Assembly (NCBI GenBank): GCA_003557445.1
Contig: PWOK01000153.1
Span: 1-38,736 of the forward strand
Length of the DNA stretch: 38,736 nucleotides
From: Halanaerobiaceae bacterium
Lineage (GTDB): Bacteria; Bacillota_F; Halanaerobiia; Halanaerobiales; CSSED10-376
Direction of reading: 5' to 3'
Shown piece by piece: positions 1-9,043 of this stretch. The stretch's first letter is position 1; each line of letters begins with the position of its first letter. The position numbers and the translations under genes were made by a program. The notes under the pieces were generated by a model that saw only the letters and a list, made by a program, of their open reading frames with translations, searched no databases and was not told the DNA's origin.

Positions 1-611
1 ATTACACCTAATTTATCAGAAACCTTGGAACCACCCATAATTGCTACAAAGGGATGTTCAGGATTATTCATAACATCACCCAGTGCATTAAGCTCTCTTT
101 TTAATAAAAAGCCAGCACATGAGGGTAAATAATCACCAACACCAACTGTGGAAGCATGAGCCCTGTGAGCTGCTCCAAAAGCATCCAGCACAAATATATC
201 AGCATTTTCAGCCAGTTTTCGGGAAAATTCCCGATCATTGGCTTTTTCTTCTTTATGAAAACGGGTATTCTCCAGTAAAAGAACATCCCCTTCTTCCATT
301 TCTGATACTGCCTCTTTAACTTCAGAGCCAATACAATTATCAACTTTTGTCACGATTTTACCCAGAATATTGGCCAGTTCTTCAGCAACAGGATCCATTT
401 TTAAGGACTCAACAATTTCTCCTTTTGGTCTTCCCAGGTGAGACATTAAAATTACTTTAGCTTTTTCATCTATTAAATACTTGATTGTAGGTAAAGCTGC
501 CTCTATTCTGTTATTATCAGTAACTTCACCATTTTCCAGAGGAACATTAAAATCCACTCTGACCAGTGTTTTCTTCCCCTTAAAATTTAAATCTTTTAAC
601 GTTTTTTTCAT
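1..611 (-). CDS. pgk: Phosphoglycerate kinase, N-terminal part (cut by window edge)
   Basis: The first 203 codons are present; the gene continues past base 1. The enzyme transfers phosphate between 1,3-bisphosphoglycerate and ADP in cytosolic glycolysis. The translation starts [20 protein letters not shown], continues with the family signature VRVDFNVPL, and then shows the substrate-binding runs MSHLGRPKG and LLLENTRFH, and further in [13 protein letters not shown] and [14 protein letters not shown]. These are diagnostic of PGK. The ATG at 609-611 has an AGAGGTGA ribosome binding site about 8 bases upstream. It follows gap on the same strand, the usual glycolytic gap-pgk arrangement, with about 155 bases between them containing a hairpin. 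No obvious promoter of its own was seen, so cotranscription with gap is likely. No frameshift was noticed. Confidence 0.95.
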   Translation of the reverse strand, partial: MKKTLKDLNFKGKKTLVRVDFNVPLENGEVTDNNRIEAALPTIKYLIDEKAKVILMSHLGRPKGEIVESLKMDPVAEELANILGKIVTKVDNCIGSEVKEAVSEMEEGDVLLLENTRFHKEEKANDREFSRKLAENADIFVLDAFGAAHRAHASTVGVGDYLPSCAGFLLKRELNALGDVMNNPEHPFVAIMGGSKVSDKLGV

Positions 612-695
612 AACCAAAATCACCTCTATTTCTGTTTTCGTTTTATTATTTTTTACAGCTTATAAATAAATATCCCTGCCTCTATATAACATTTT

Positions 696-743
696 AAGCT
701 CCTTTCCACGGAACATATGTAGTGTAACCGGGAAAGGAGCCTT
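696..743 (-). terminator. Hairpin between gap and pgk (weak terminator or processing site)
   Basis: A 12-base arm at 696-707 (AAGCTCCTTTCC) pairs with 731-742 apart from minor end mismatches, enclosing a 23-base loop. On the minus strand it is followed by TTAAAATG rather than a real U-tract. It may therefore reduce or process the gap-pgk transcript rather than end it. Confidence 0.5.
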
Positions 744-766
744 TATATGTATCTTATTTGATTTCT

Positions 767-1777
767 TTAAATACCCAGTTCTGCAATTTTAACTGCCAGT
801 TCAAGAACCCGGTTAGAATATCCCCATTCATTATCATACCAGGAAATCACTTTAACCTGGTTATCAGCAACAACCATCGTGGAATCTCCATCAATCAATG
901 ATGAATAACTGCTTCCTATAATATCTCGTGAGACAATTTGATCTTCTGTATATCCCAGAATTCCTTTCATATCTCCTTCAGCTGCCTTTTTAAAGGCCTG
1001 ATTAACTTTTTCTTTTGTTACACTGGTTTCCAGATTAAAGACACCATCTACAAGAGCTCCATCAGGTACAGGAACTCTAACTGCCATACCATCAATCTTA
1101 CCTTCCAGTTCAGGAAGTACTTTAGTGGTTGCTATGGCTGCACCGGTAGTGGTTGGTATCAGGTTTTCAGCTGCTGCTCTTCCTCTTCTAATTTTTGAAG
1201 CAGGTAAATCTAAAATAGCCTGACTTGAAGTATAGGCATGAACAGTAGTTATTAATCCTTTACTAATACCAAACTCATCATTAAGTACTTTTGCCAGTGG
1301 AGCCAGGCAATTTGTTGTACAGGAAGCATTGGAAACTATTCTATCCTCTGCTTTTAATGATTCAGAATTAACTCCCAGTACTATTGTATTGTCAATTTCA
1401 TCCTTTGCAGGTACTGTTAAAACAACTTTTTTGGCTCCTGCTTCTAAATGTTTTTCCAGCTGAGCTTTTTCCCGAAAAACTCCTGTTGCTTCTATGACAA
1501 CATCAATATTTTTTTCACCCCATGGTAATTGAGCAGGGTCCTTAATTGATGTTACCTCAATTTCTTTTCCATTAACTTTAATTCCCCTGTCAGTAGTTTC
1601 TACTTCACCATCAAAGCGACCATGTACAGAATCATATTTTAACAAATATGCTAAATTATCAGCTGGTGCAATATCATTAATTGCGACAACCTCAGCATCT
1701 AAATCTCTTTTCTGTAAGATCCTAAATACATTCCTTCCAATTCTTCCAAATCCATTAATACCTAGTTTTACACTCAT
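767..1777 (-). CDS. gap: Glyceraldehyde-3-phosphate dehydrogenase, type I
   Basis: A 336-residue enzyme that oxidatively phosphorylates glyceraldehyde-3-phosphate with NAD+ in the cytosol. The N-terminal Rossmann motif is GINGFGRIGRNVFR (residues 6-19). The NAD-type acidic residue lies in AINDIAP (Asp34). The catalytic cysteine sits in SNASCTTNC (Cys153), and the phosphate-binding region reads RRGRAAAENLIPTTTGAA. The C-terminal WYDNEWGYSNR motif is intact. Length and motifs are normal for the family. An excellent AAAAGGAGGAGA ribosome binding site lies just upstream of the ATG. The gene is first of a gap-pgk pair and has its own promoter-like sequence with an overlapping palindrome (see 1811-1851), which suggests dedicated transcriptional control. 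Confidence 0.97.
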   Translation of the reverse strand: MSVKLGINGFGRIGRNVFRILQKRDLDAEVVAINDIAPADNLAYLLKYDSVHGRFDGEVETTDRGIKVNGKEIEVTSIKDPAQLPWGEKNIDVVIEATGVFREKAQLEKHLEAGAKKVVLTVPAKDEIDNTIVLGVNSESLKAEDRIVSNASCTTNCLAPLAKVLNDEFGISKGLITTVHAYTSSQAILDLPASKIRRGRAAAENLIPTTTGAAIATTKVLPELEGKIDGMAVRVPVPDGALVDGVFNLETSVTKEKVNQAFKKAAEGDMKGILGYTEDQIVSRDIIGSSYSSLIDGDSTMVVADNQVKVISWYDNEWGYSNRVLELAVKIAELGI

Positions 1778-1810
1778 TACTTATCTCCTCCTTTTATCAT
1801 TTATATTTAA

Positions 1811-1851
1811 TACCACCATAAAGTAGTATATAAATATTTTTAACTTGTCCA
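1811..1851 (-). promoter_or_regulatory. Putative gap promoter with overlapping palindromic operator
   Basis: On the minus strand TGGACA (1851-1846) and TATACT (1830-1825) form a sigma-A-like promoter with a rather short spacer of 15 bases. The imperfect palindrome TACYAC-N6-GTRGTA at 1811-1828 overlaps the -10 box and start site, where a repressor would act. No regulator gene is adjacent, so its identity is unknown. Confidence 0.5.
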
Positions 1852-1921
1852 ATTTGTTTTATTCTAGATAACCTGAAAAATTCCTTCTTTTTTATTAGAT
1901 TTATTGAGAAAAATCACCAGA

Positions 1922-2863
1922 TTAATTTTTATGATCATTTTTTTTTCTATATTTATCTGCAATTTTATGTAAGCGCCTGAATCTGTGATTAATCCCTGAT
2001 TTTGTCAAAGAAGGTTTAAGCATCTGTCCCAGTTCTTTTAAACTGGCATAGGGATTTTCTTTTCTCAATTGAATTATCTCTTTTAAACCCTGAGAAAGAT
2101 TGCCCACTTCTCCATTTTCCTCCAGTAAGCTTATATCTTCGAGCTGTTTCATGGCAGCTTTTACAGTTTTATCAAGGTTGGCTGTTTCTGCATTAACCCG
2201 GCGATTAATATTGTTTTTAACATCCTTCAGAGTATGAATACTTTCCATTTTGAGCTGTGAATTATAGGCACCAATAATATTTAAAAATGTTGTTATTTCA
2301 GCAAATTTTTTAAAATAAATAACATGTCTGGATTTGTTAGTTCTTAAATGAGCTTTAAGATCAAAGTCCAATAATAATTTAACTATTTCACGGGCATGTT
2401 TCTCATAATCACACCTTATCTCCAGATGATATTCTCCCCGGGGTTTGTTTACAGAACCACCGGCCAGAAACACACCTCTTAAATAGGCTTTTTTGCTTTC
2501 TCTGTCCTCTATAAATTCAGTTTTAATATTCCTGGAAATATTATTATTTTCATCCAGAAAACCCAGTTTAATCAAAAATTGCTTAATTCCTTTTTGAGGT
2601 GTTAATATTAATTCATAAGTATTATGGTCATTAAAATTATTATCCTGTCTGACAATAATCTCAATATTAAGATTAAATCTTTTTTTTATCAGTGAATATA
2701 TTTTCCGGGCCAGTTCTCCATACCTAATATTTATTTTTACTGAAAGGTGTTTTTCTTTTATTTGTACAGAACCATTCATGCGGATTAAAGCAACCAGATC
2801 AGCCAGTTTAAATTCCTTATTATGAATTAATTCATGTTTAACCTCATCTGTAAATGAAGCCAT
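1922..2863 (-). CDS. whiA: WhiA-family DNA-binding regulator
   Basis: A 313-residue WhiA protein, conserved in Gram-positive bacteria, where it links cell division, chromosome segregation and (in actinomycetes) sporulation; the firmicute role is less clear. The N-terminal half has the degenerate LAGLIDADG-type fold of the family, including AYLRGVFLAGGSV and the EIRCDYEKHA region. The C-terminus carries the helix-turn-helix segment (ASLKELGQMLKPSLTKSG) followed by a basic INHRFRRLHKIADKYRKK tail. A GTG at 2872 would lie inside the AGGTGA ribosome binding site, so the ATG at 2863 (MASFTDEVKHEL) is the better start. It sits 19 bases downstream of yvcK and closes the rapZ-yvcK-whiA operon, a very conserved firmicute cluster. 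Confidence 0.93.
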   Translation of the reverse strand: MASFTDEVKHELIHNKEFKLADLVALIRMNGSVQIKEKHLSVKINIRYGELARKIYSLIKKRFNLNIEIIVRQDNNFNDHNTYELILTPQKGIKQFLIKLGFLDENNNISRNIKTEFIEDRESKKAYLRGVFLAGGSVNKPRGEYHLEIRCDYEKHAREIVKLLLDFDLKAHLRTNKSRHVIYFKKFAEITTFLNIIGAYNSQLKMESIHTLKDVKNNINRRVNAETANLDKTVKAAMKQLEDISLLEENGEVGNLSQGLKEIIQLRKENPYASLKELGQMLKPSLTKSGINHRFRRLHKIADKYRKKNDHKN

Positions 2864-2882
2864 TACTATCACCTATCCTAAA

Positions 2883-4163
2883 CTACCTGTTATTAAATAG
2901 ATTAATTATTAATTCCGCAGTCTTAAGGGGATTATGTCTCATAAATTCATTTTCTGAAAGTAAATTACCCTCTATTATTTTCAAACCCATTTTTTCAAGT
3001 TCCTGATAATCAATTTCCACAGAGTAAGCCCCTTCTTCTTTATATTTCTTTCTAAGTTTACTGGAACCTTTTTCTCTATTTAATATTATATAATCAATTA
3101 AATTATTTTGAACATGTTTATATATAGCTTTAACATGGTCAGAAGCACTATAACCATCTGTTTCTCCGGGCTGAGTCATAACATTACATATATATACTTT
3201 AATAGCTTTACTCTCCCTGATAGCATCAGTAATATGATTAATCAGTAAATTGGGTAATATACTGGTATACAAACTACCAGGACCAAGTGTTATAATATCT
3301 GCTTTAGCAATAGCCTTTAGGGATTCCTCTGTAGGTTTACAGTAGGATGGTTCCAAAAACACTTTTTCTATCTTTTTATTAATAACCGGAATCCGGGATT
3401 CCCCCATTTTTACACTGCCATCCTCATATATGGCTCCCAGCTGTATATTTTCATTGGTTACCGGTAAAATCTGACCTTTAATTGCCAGAACTTTACTGGA
3501 CTCTTTAATCGCCTCTTCAAATCCTCCCTCTACCACTTCATTCATAGAAGCAATAAAAAGATTTCCAAAACTATGGCCTTTAAGGTCTCCTTCATTTTTG
3601 AAACGGTATTGCATTAATTTCTGCATTAAAGGTTCAATGTCTGCCAGGGCAATTAAACAATTGCGAATATCACCTGGAGGTAAAACCCCCATTTCATTTC
3701 TTAATTTACCTGAACTCCCTCCATCATCAGCAACAGTAACTATAGCAGTTAAATTACTTGTATATTTTTTTAATCCACGTAATAATGTTGATAATCCTGT
3801 ACCTCCACCCAGTGCAACAATGTTGGGTCCTTTTCCCAGTAAACGTTTTTCATATAAAACATCAACTAAATCTTCACTGGTATTACATTCTTTATTTATT
3901 TTTTTCTCAATTTTAGCCAGAGACCATAAAATAAATATTATACCGATAATTGAAATTATAATTCCTATTATTATTTTTAAAATATAAGGCCTGGAACCTG
4001 TTATCAGAGTTGCAATTTCAAATATTAATTTTTCAAGAAATAAACCAAAATGTAAATCTGTTATAATAGCTATACCTGTACTGATCATAAATATACCTGC
4101 TATTATTAAAAGAAGCCATCTTTTAATTCCTATCCCTGGATATAACCATTTCAACTTATTCAT
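2883..4163 (-). CDS. yvcK: YvcK/CofD-like gluconeogenesis factor with membrane-spanning N-terminus
   Basis: A 426-residue member of the YvcK (GlmR) family. In Bacillus, YvcK binds UDP-GlcNAc and supports cell-wall precursor supply during gluconeogenic growth. The nucleotide-binding CofD-like domain starts near residue 113 with NIVALGGGTGLSTLLRG, followed by VTVADDGGSSGKLR, LPPGDIRNCL and, later, ITLGPGSLYTSILPNLL. The first 85 residues are not part of the usual 310-320 residue protein and contain two hydrophobic segments (about 15-35 and 61-82), so this version is probably anchored in the membrane with the catalytic-like domain in the cytosol. The start has an AGGAGTG ribosome binding site. 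It lies between rapZ and whiA in one operon. Confidence 0.92.
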   Translation of the reverse strand: MNKLKWLYPGIGIKRWLLLIIAGIFMISTGIAIITDLHFGLFLEKLIFEIATLITGSRPYILKIIIGIIISIIGIIFILWSLAKIEKKINKECNTSEDLVDVLYEKRLLGKGPNIVALGGGTGLSTLLRGLKKYTSNLTAIVTVADDGGSSGKLRNEMGVLPPGDIRNCLIALADIEPLMQKLMQYRFKNEGDLKGHSFGNLFIASMNEVVEGGFEEAIKESSKVLAIKGQILPVTNENIQLGAIYEDGSVKMGESRIPVINKKIEKVFLEPSYCKPTEESLKAIAKADIITLGPGSLYTSILPNLLINHITDAIRESKAIKVYICNVMTQPGETDGYSASDHVKAIYKHVQNNLIDYIILNREKGSSKLRKKYKEEGAYSVEIDYQELEKMGLKIIEGNLLSENEFMRHNPLKTAELIINLFNNR

Positions 4164-4189
4164 ATATATTACACTCCTAAACTACAATA

Positions 4190-5041
4190 CTATTTATCTA
4201 TATCTCTATGCTCCACTGCTGCCTGATAATTATGAACCTTTAAATAATCTTTTAATTTACAGGCCAGAGTTACTGAACGATGTTTGCCTCCTGTACAGCC
4301 AATAGCAATACTTAAATGACTTTTCCCTTCTCTATTATATTCAGGTAATAAAAATATAATTAAATCAAGAAATTTTTCATAAAAAGTTTGAGTAACCGGC
4401 CATTTCATAACATAATCTTCAACCTCTTTATCTTTACCGGTTTTTCTTTTTAATGAATCTACATAATGAGGATTGGGCAGAAAACGAACATCAAAAAGCA
4501 AATCTGTATCCATGGGAATACCGTATTTAAAGCCAAAAGATATAATAGAAATGGATAAAGATTGTTTATCACTATGCTGAAAATCATATACCTTTTGCAG
4601 TTCACTGTATAGTTGTTTAATACTTAAATCAGAGGTATCTATAATTTTATTGGCCATACCCCTTAATTTTTCAAGTATTTTTTTTTCTTTGTTAATGGCA
4701 TCATAAACCCTTCCTTCTTCTTTTAAAGGATGCCGTCTTCTTGTTTCCTTATATCTTGAAATAAGTGTTTTGGTTGAAGCCTCTAAAAACAATATCTCAA
4801 ATTCAATATTGTTATCCTTTAAATATGAAAGGTTGGCTGAAAGAGAGTCAAAAAATTGTCCTCCCCTTATATCTATGACTACAGCTATTTTTTCCAGTTC
4901 AGAGTGATAACATAACTCAGCAAACTTGGATAATAATGCTGAAGGCATATTATCCACACAAAAATAACCTTTATCTTCAAAATAATTGAGGGCAACTGAT
5001 TTCCCCGCACCTGATAAACCTGTTACAATTAAAAATTTCAT
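4190..5041 (-). CDS. rapZ: RNase adapter / nucleotide-binding protein RapZ (YvcJ)
   Basis: A 283-residue P-loop protein. In E. coli, RapZ binds glucosamine-6-phosphate and directs decay of the GlmZ small RNA; in firmicutes YvcJ is a nucleotide-binding protein of less certain role. The Walker A motif GLSGAGKS is at residues 8-15. The C-terminal signature IAIGCTGGKHRSV and the RFLPNPHYV motif are intact and diagnostic. GGAGG precedes the ATG at a good distance. First gene of rapZ-yvcK-whiA. It begins only 59 bases after the end of the Mrp operon with no terminator visible between them, so readthrough from the ion-pump genes is possible. Confidence 0.95.
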   Translation of the reverse strand: MKFLIVTGLSGAGKSVALNYFEDKGYFCVDNMPSALLSKFAELCYHSELEKIAVVIDIRGGQFFDSLSANLSYLKDNNIEFEILFLEASTKTLISRYKETRRRHPLKEEGRVYDAINKEKKILEKLRGMANKIIDTSDLSIKQLYSELQKVYDFQHSDKQSLSISIISFGFKYGIPMDTDLLFDVRFLPNPHYVDSLKRKTGKDKEVEDYVMKWPVTQTFYEKFLDLIIFLLPEYNREGKSHLSIAIGCTGGKHRSVTLACKLKDYLKVHNYQAAVEHRDIDK

Positions 5042-5100
5042 TTGCTTTCCTCCCTCCTTTATATTTTAATATAAAACCAGAATAGAAGCAAGAGTTAAAG

Positions 5101-6738
5101 CTAATAAAACAAAAACATATACATTAAAAAAACCGAAATAATAAAACTAAATGAAAATAAAAACATCCAGAAACAGGTAACACAATTAACTGTCATCTCT
5201 TCTGTACTGGATAGTTTTTTAATCAGTCTAATAAAATATTTTATACCATACTCAATATATATGTTAAACCTATTTATTATTTTATGAGGCAATATAATTC
5301 TTTTGGGATTTAAAAATGGTCTTAAAATCAAAAATAATATAATACCTGTAAAGCCGATAATTAAAGCTTCTCTGACACTGGAAAAACTGTAAATAAAGAC
5401 ATCTGATTGATAGGGGGCAAGTCTCCCCAGAATAGAGGGATAGACCCCCATGATAATAATAAATAAAGATGTAATCAGCATTGGTATTCTTAAACTCCAG
5501 GGAACCATTTTAATCTCTGTGACTCTATCTTCTCCATTGTTTTTCCTGAAAAAACCAAAATACATGAATTTACTAAAAGACATTACTGTACCCACTCCAG
5601 CAATTAGTAATAATATTGAAAGATATCTTTCTTCACCTGTTCCATATTTTAAAAGTGTTTTACTGATAAAACCATTAAAAGGTGGAATTCCAGAAATAGC
5701 CAGAGAACCAGTTAAAGCTGCCATTGTAGTGAAAGGTACTCTGGTCCAGAATCCTCCCAGTTTTTTCATCTTTTCAGTTCCTGTGGCATAAATTACAGCA
5801 CCTGCAGTCATTAAAAGTAAACCTTTATACAGCATATGGTTTAACAAATGTAAAAGCCCACCATCAACACTTAAAGATAATCCCAGACCAACACCGGCAA
5901 CCATATAACCAACCTGGCTAATTATATGATAGGATAATAAGGGTCTCATTTTTTTCTGCATTAAAGCCAGTATAACTCCATAAATAGCCATAAAACCTCC
6001 CATATAAGCAATAGCCAGAGATGGTTCAAGAATACGGGCTACTGCATATACCCCTGCTTTAGTACTTAAAGCTGACAGAAGAACTGTTCCCTGCCAGGAA
6101 GCAGCCGGATATCCGTTAATCAACCAGAAGTTAAAGGGAATAAAGGCCGTTTTAATCCCCACTGCCAGAACAAAAAATATTTGACCTGCTTCAGGAATGG
6201 CTAAACTTAAAGAACCGGTGGCTTCATAATTTATCAGTATTCCTGTCAGTAACAATAAACCACCACTTAAATGGGCCAGCAGGTAAATACCACCTTTTTT
6301 GTATGAATTTTGATTATTACTGATAAATATAATTCCAGCAGTAGTTAAAGATAAAAGTTCCCAGAAAAGAAAAAGTGTCAGAAAATTTTCTGCCAGGGTA
6401 ATAATCAGGGCACTACTTATGGCCCATATTGAAAACAAATGAAAGATAAAACTTTTTTTACCGGCATTAAAAAGAAATATTACTGAACCTGTAAGAGCCA
6501 GGGCAAAACGTACAGTACTGGCATAGGAATTTCCCACAGAAAATTCAAATGGGAAAAATATTATATCCTCCAGTAGTGAGACAAATTCTACTCTTGATAA
6601 ACCAAATATTAATAAACTCATAATAAATAAAAGAGCAGAAATAATATATGATCTTACTGGTTTTTTGAATACAAATAATACAATTGTTGAAATGATTGGA
6701 AATATAAGTGTAATTAATATTTTTAAAGATATATTCAT
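5101..6738 (-). CDS. Second MrpD/NuoN-like antiporter subunit (MbxH'-like), end of Mrp module
   Basis: A 545-residue polytopic membrane protein of the proton-conducting transporter family (Complex I NuoL/M/N, MrpA/MrpD). About 14 transmembrane segments can be drawn. Family landmarks are LFLFWELLSL (the key transmembrane glutamate), AVGIKTAFIPFNFWL (the key lysine), SALSTKAGVYAVAR, and MLYKGLLLMTAGAVIYATGTEKMKKLGG. It is not the long MrpA of Bacillus, since it lacks the MrpA C-terminal region, which is encoded separately here as two small genes. A second large antiporter-like subunit at the end of the cluster resembles the extra MbxH' of archaeal Mbx/Mbs-type clusters. It is translated from an ATG with GGGTGA upstream, 18 bases after mrpD. 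The exact ion carried cannot be read from sequence. Confidence 0.85.
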   Translation of the reverse strand: MNISLKILITLIFPIISTIVLFVFKKPVRSYIISALLFIMSLLIFGLSRVEFVSLLEDIIFFPFEFSVGNSYASTVRFALALTGSVIFLFNAGKKSFIFHLFSIWAISSALIITLAENFLTLFLFWELLSLTTAGIIFISNNQNSYKKGGIYLLAHLSGGLLLLTGILINYEATGSLSLAIPEAGQIFFVLAVGIKTAFIPFNFWLINGYPAASWQGTVLLSALSTKAGVYAVARILEPSLAIAYMGGFMAIYGVILALMQKKMRPLLSYHIISQVGYMVAGVGLGLSLSVDGGLLHLLNHMLYKGLLLMTAGAVIYATGTEKMKKLGGFWTRVPFTTMAALTGSLAISGIPPFNGFISKTLLKYGTGEERYLSILLLIAGVGTVMSFSKFMYFGFFRKNNGEDRVTEIKMVPWSLRIPMLITSLFIIIMGVYPSILGRLAPYQSDVFIYSFSSVREALIIGFTGIILFLILRPFLNPKRIILPHKIINRFNIYIEYGIKYFIRLIKKLSSTEEMTVNCVTCFWMFLFSFSFIISVFLMYMFLFY

Positions 6739-6756
6739 ACAAAATTCACCCTGTTT

Positions 6757-8247
6757 CTAATAAATTAAAAAATCTATAACAGTATTCTCTATAAAAAACA
6801 ATGGCCAATTGGGAAATAAGCCAAATAATATTATAAGAAAAGATAAAATCATCATTGGAATCCAGACCTTTTTCTCCAGCCGGGAAAACTCCCATTGAAT
6901 TTTTTTTTGAGAATCGGATAAAAAAGCTCTAATAATAATCGGTATAAAATAAATGGCATTTAATATGCTGCTAAAAATTATTAATAAAAGTAATATAGGT
7001 TTTTCAGCCTGCAGGGTACCAATTGCCAGAAACCATTTGCTGAAAAAACCATTTAGAGGTGGAATCCCCACCATGGACAAAGCCCCTATAGAAAAGAAAA
7101 TCATTGTCAGAGGATATCTATAGCCAATACCTGCAAAATCAGAAACTTTTTCTTTTCCTGTTTTATATATTATTACCCCGGCTGCCAGAAACAAAAGTGA
7201 TTTAATTATTGCATGGTTAAAAATATGAAGCATACCCCCACTTAAACCACTTTCTGTAACCAGGCCAATCCCTAAAAAGATATACCCTATCTGAGCAACA
7301 CTGGAATAGGCAAGCATTCTTTTGATTTTACCCTGTCCCAGGGCAAAAATTGAACCAAATATTATTGCCAGAAATGAAAGAATGAGAATCACGGATAAAA
7401 TACCGGATTGTTTTAGTACTTCCATCCTGAAAATTATAAAAAATATTTTGACCATACCTATAATATATATTTTTCCCACCAGACCGGCCAGAATAACTGT
7501 AGAAGAATCCGGTGCACTTGAATAGGCATCAGGTAGCCAGATATGCAAAGGAAACAGAGCAGCTTTTAAAGCCAGACCCAAAAACATTAAAATAAGTGAT
7601 AAATTAACAGTACCCGGGAAAATATGAACAGCTTCCTGGAGAACATTTCCTGCCAGATTCATATTCAAATGACCTGTTACCATATATATAAGACCAATTG
7701 CAAATAATATAAATGCTGAACCAATGGAATTTAAAAAAAGATATTTCAAACTGGCTTCTATACTATTTCTATCGTCCCTGATGGATACAATTGCTACAGA
7801 GGAAATTGCACAAATCTCTATAAAAACAAAGAAATTAAAAAGATCATTGGTCATGATCATTCCATAAAGAGATGCCTGTAATAATAAAAGTAAAATATAA
7901 TACCAGTGAACAACTCTGGAAACAATATATTTATCCAGCAATTTAATAGAAAAAATATATACCATCAAATATATTAAAGAAACCATAAAAATCATAATAG
8001 CCTCAAACTCTGTAATAACAAATTCAATTCCCCAGGGGGGAGCCCAGCTACCAAAATGATATGTTATCGGCCCAATTGTTATTACATGATAAAATATTAA
8101 TACAGAAATTAATAAATTGTATACTGTTATTACAATACTTAAACCTGATTCAAATTTTAAATTGTAATGATTAAGAACTGGTATTAAAAATGCTGTTGCC
8201 AGAAGTAAGACAGGTATTAAAGCTATTAAATGACTTATATTATTCAC
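6757..8247 (-). CDS. mrpD: Na+/H+ antiporter subunit MrpD
   Basis: A 496-residue membrane protein, the main ion-channel subunit of Mrp antiporters, related to NuoN/NuoM. It shows FNFFVFIEICAISSVAIV (transmembrane glutamate), LALKAALFPLHIWLPDAYSSAPDSSTVILAG (the conserved lysine and the PDAY motif), and AIIKSLLFLAAGVIIYKTG (the C-terminal lysine channel). Length is that of MrpD. The start is GTG, supported by AGGAGTG eight bases upstream. Its first bases overlap the mrpC stop by four bases (GTGA), indicating translational coupling. Downstream lies a second MrpD-like gene. Confidence 0.93.
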   Translation of the reverse strand: MNNISHLIALIPVLLLATAFLIPVLNHYNLKFESGLSIVITVYNLLISVLIFYHVITIGPITYHFGSWAPPWGIEFVITEFEAIMIFMVSLIYLMVYIFSIKLLDKYIVSRVVHWYYILLLLLQASLYGMIMTNDLFNFFVFIEICAISSVAIVSIRDDRNSIEASLKYLFLNSIGSAFILFAIGLIYMVTGHLNMNLAGNVLQEAVHIFPGTVNLSLILMFLGLALKAALFPLHIWLPDAYSSAPDSSTVILAGLVGKIYIIGMVKIFFIIFRMEVLKQSGILSVILILSFLAIIFGSIFALGQGKIKRMLAYSSVAQIGYIFLGIGLVTESGLSGGMLHIFNHAIIKSLLFLAAGVIIYKTGKEKVSDFAGIGYRYPLTMIFFSIGALSMVGIPPLNGFFSKWFLAIGTLQAEKPILLLLIIFSSILNAIYFIPIIIRAFLSDSQKKIQWEFSRLEKKVWIPMMILSFLIILFGLFPNWPLFFIENTVIDFLIY

Positions 8248-8615
8248 GTTTTTTCACTCCTGATTGCTTTTATCTCTTCCACATTTAAAGTTCCATAAAA
8301 ATGATATATCCTGATAATTAAAGCCAGGGCAAAAGCTGTTATACTTACAGAAACAACAATTCCTGTCAACATAAGACCTGAGGGAAGAGGGTTTACATAA
8401 GAGGTTACTGTTTCTGTAGTATCAATAATTGGGGATTTTCCTCCCTCTATATAACCGACAGAAACAAAAAATAAAAATATAGAACTATCTATAATATTCA
8501 TACCTATAACCTTTTTGATTAAATTGGGATGAGTCAGCATAATATATAAACCAATAACAAAGAATATTATTGCAGCCATATAATAAAAATTTGAAATTAA
8601 ATTATTAATATTCAT
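8244..8615 (-). CDS. mrpC: Na+/H+ antiporter subunit MrpC (NuoK-like)
   Basis: A 123-residue protein with three transmembrane segments, homologous to NuoK of Complex I. The segment GLYIMLTHPNLIKKVIGMNI and the strongly conserved NPLPSGLMLTGIVVSVSITAFALALI identify MrpC/MnhC. It overlaps mrpB by four bases (ATGA) and mrpD by four bases (GTGA), so the stoichiometry of the subunits is probably set by coupled translation. Confidence 0.93.
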   Translation of the reverse strand: MNINNLISNFYYMAAIIFFVIGLYIMLTHPNLIKKVIGMNIIDSSIFLFFVSVGYIEGGKSPIIDTTETVTSYVNPLPSGLMLTGIVVSVSITAFALALIIRIYHFYGTLNVEEIKAIRSEKT

Positions 8616-9043
8616 TCCAGATCATCTCCTCCCAGACTATCAAAAAGAGTAATTATCGTACTGGCAACTTTAATACCCAGGGCTATATTAATAATCAGTA
8701 TAATCCCACTGCTGTATAATCTTCCCGGAATTCCTGTTGAAAACACGGGGTCATTTGTTAAAAAATTATAACCGGCCAGAACTGCCACAATTCCAATTAG
8801 GATATAAACAAGTGCACCATAACTCTCCAGTAAAGCTGAGGTCCTGTGAGATAATTTTTTTTCCTGTACTGAAATACCATAAGATAAAGAAAAAATAACA
8901 AAACCAGAACCAATAACAGTACCTCCAGAAAAGCCTCCTCCTGGAGAAAGGTGAACATGGAAAATTAAATAGAATCCAAAAAGCATGATAAAAGGCAATA
9001 TAATTCTTGTCACTGTATTAACAATATCATCTTTAAACCTCAC
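8612..9043 (-). CDS. mrpB: Antiporter subunit MrpB (MnhB domain)
   Basis: A 143-residue membrane protein with four predicted transmembrane segments and the MnhB signature HVHLSPGGGFSGGTVIGSG near residues 29-47. It starts with GTG, with a GAGGAGG ribosome binding site about ten bases upstream, and overlaps the preceding gene by four bases. In the Mbh naming this is MbhF. It is part of the membrane arm of the antiporter module. Confidence 0.92.
   Translation of the reverse strand: MRFKDDIVNTVTRIILPFIMLFGFYLIFHVHLSPGGGFSGGTVIGSGFVIFSLSYGISVQEKKLSHRTSALLESYGALVYILIGIVAVLAGYNFLTNDPVFSTGIPGRLYSSGIILIINIALGIKVASTIITLFDSLGGDDLE

Noticed and set aside
101..343. Short open frames on both strands inside the pgk region
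   Set aside because: They are shadows of pgk in other frames; the pgk frame reads through to the window edge with all family motifs.
5042..5100. Promoter for rapZ (TTGCTT, 17 bases, TAAAAT)
   Set aside because: Only three of six bases match the -35 consensus and the spacer is AT-rich; the support is too weak to list as a feature.
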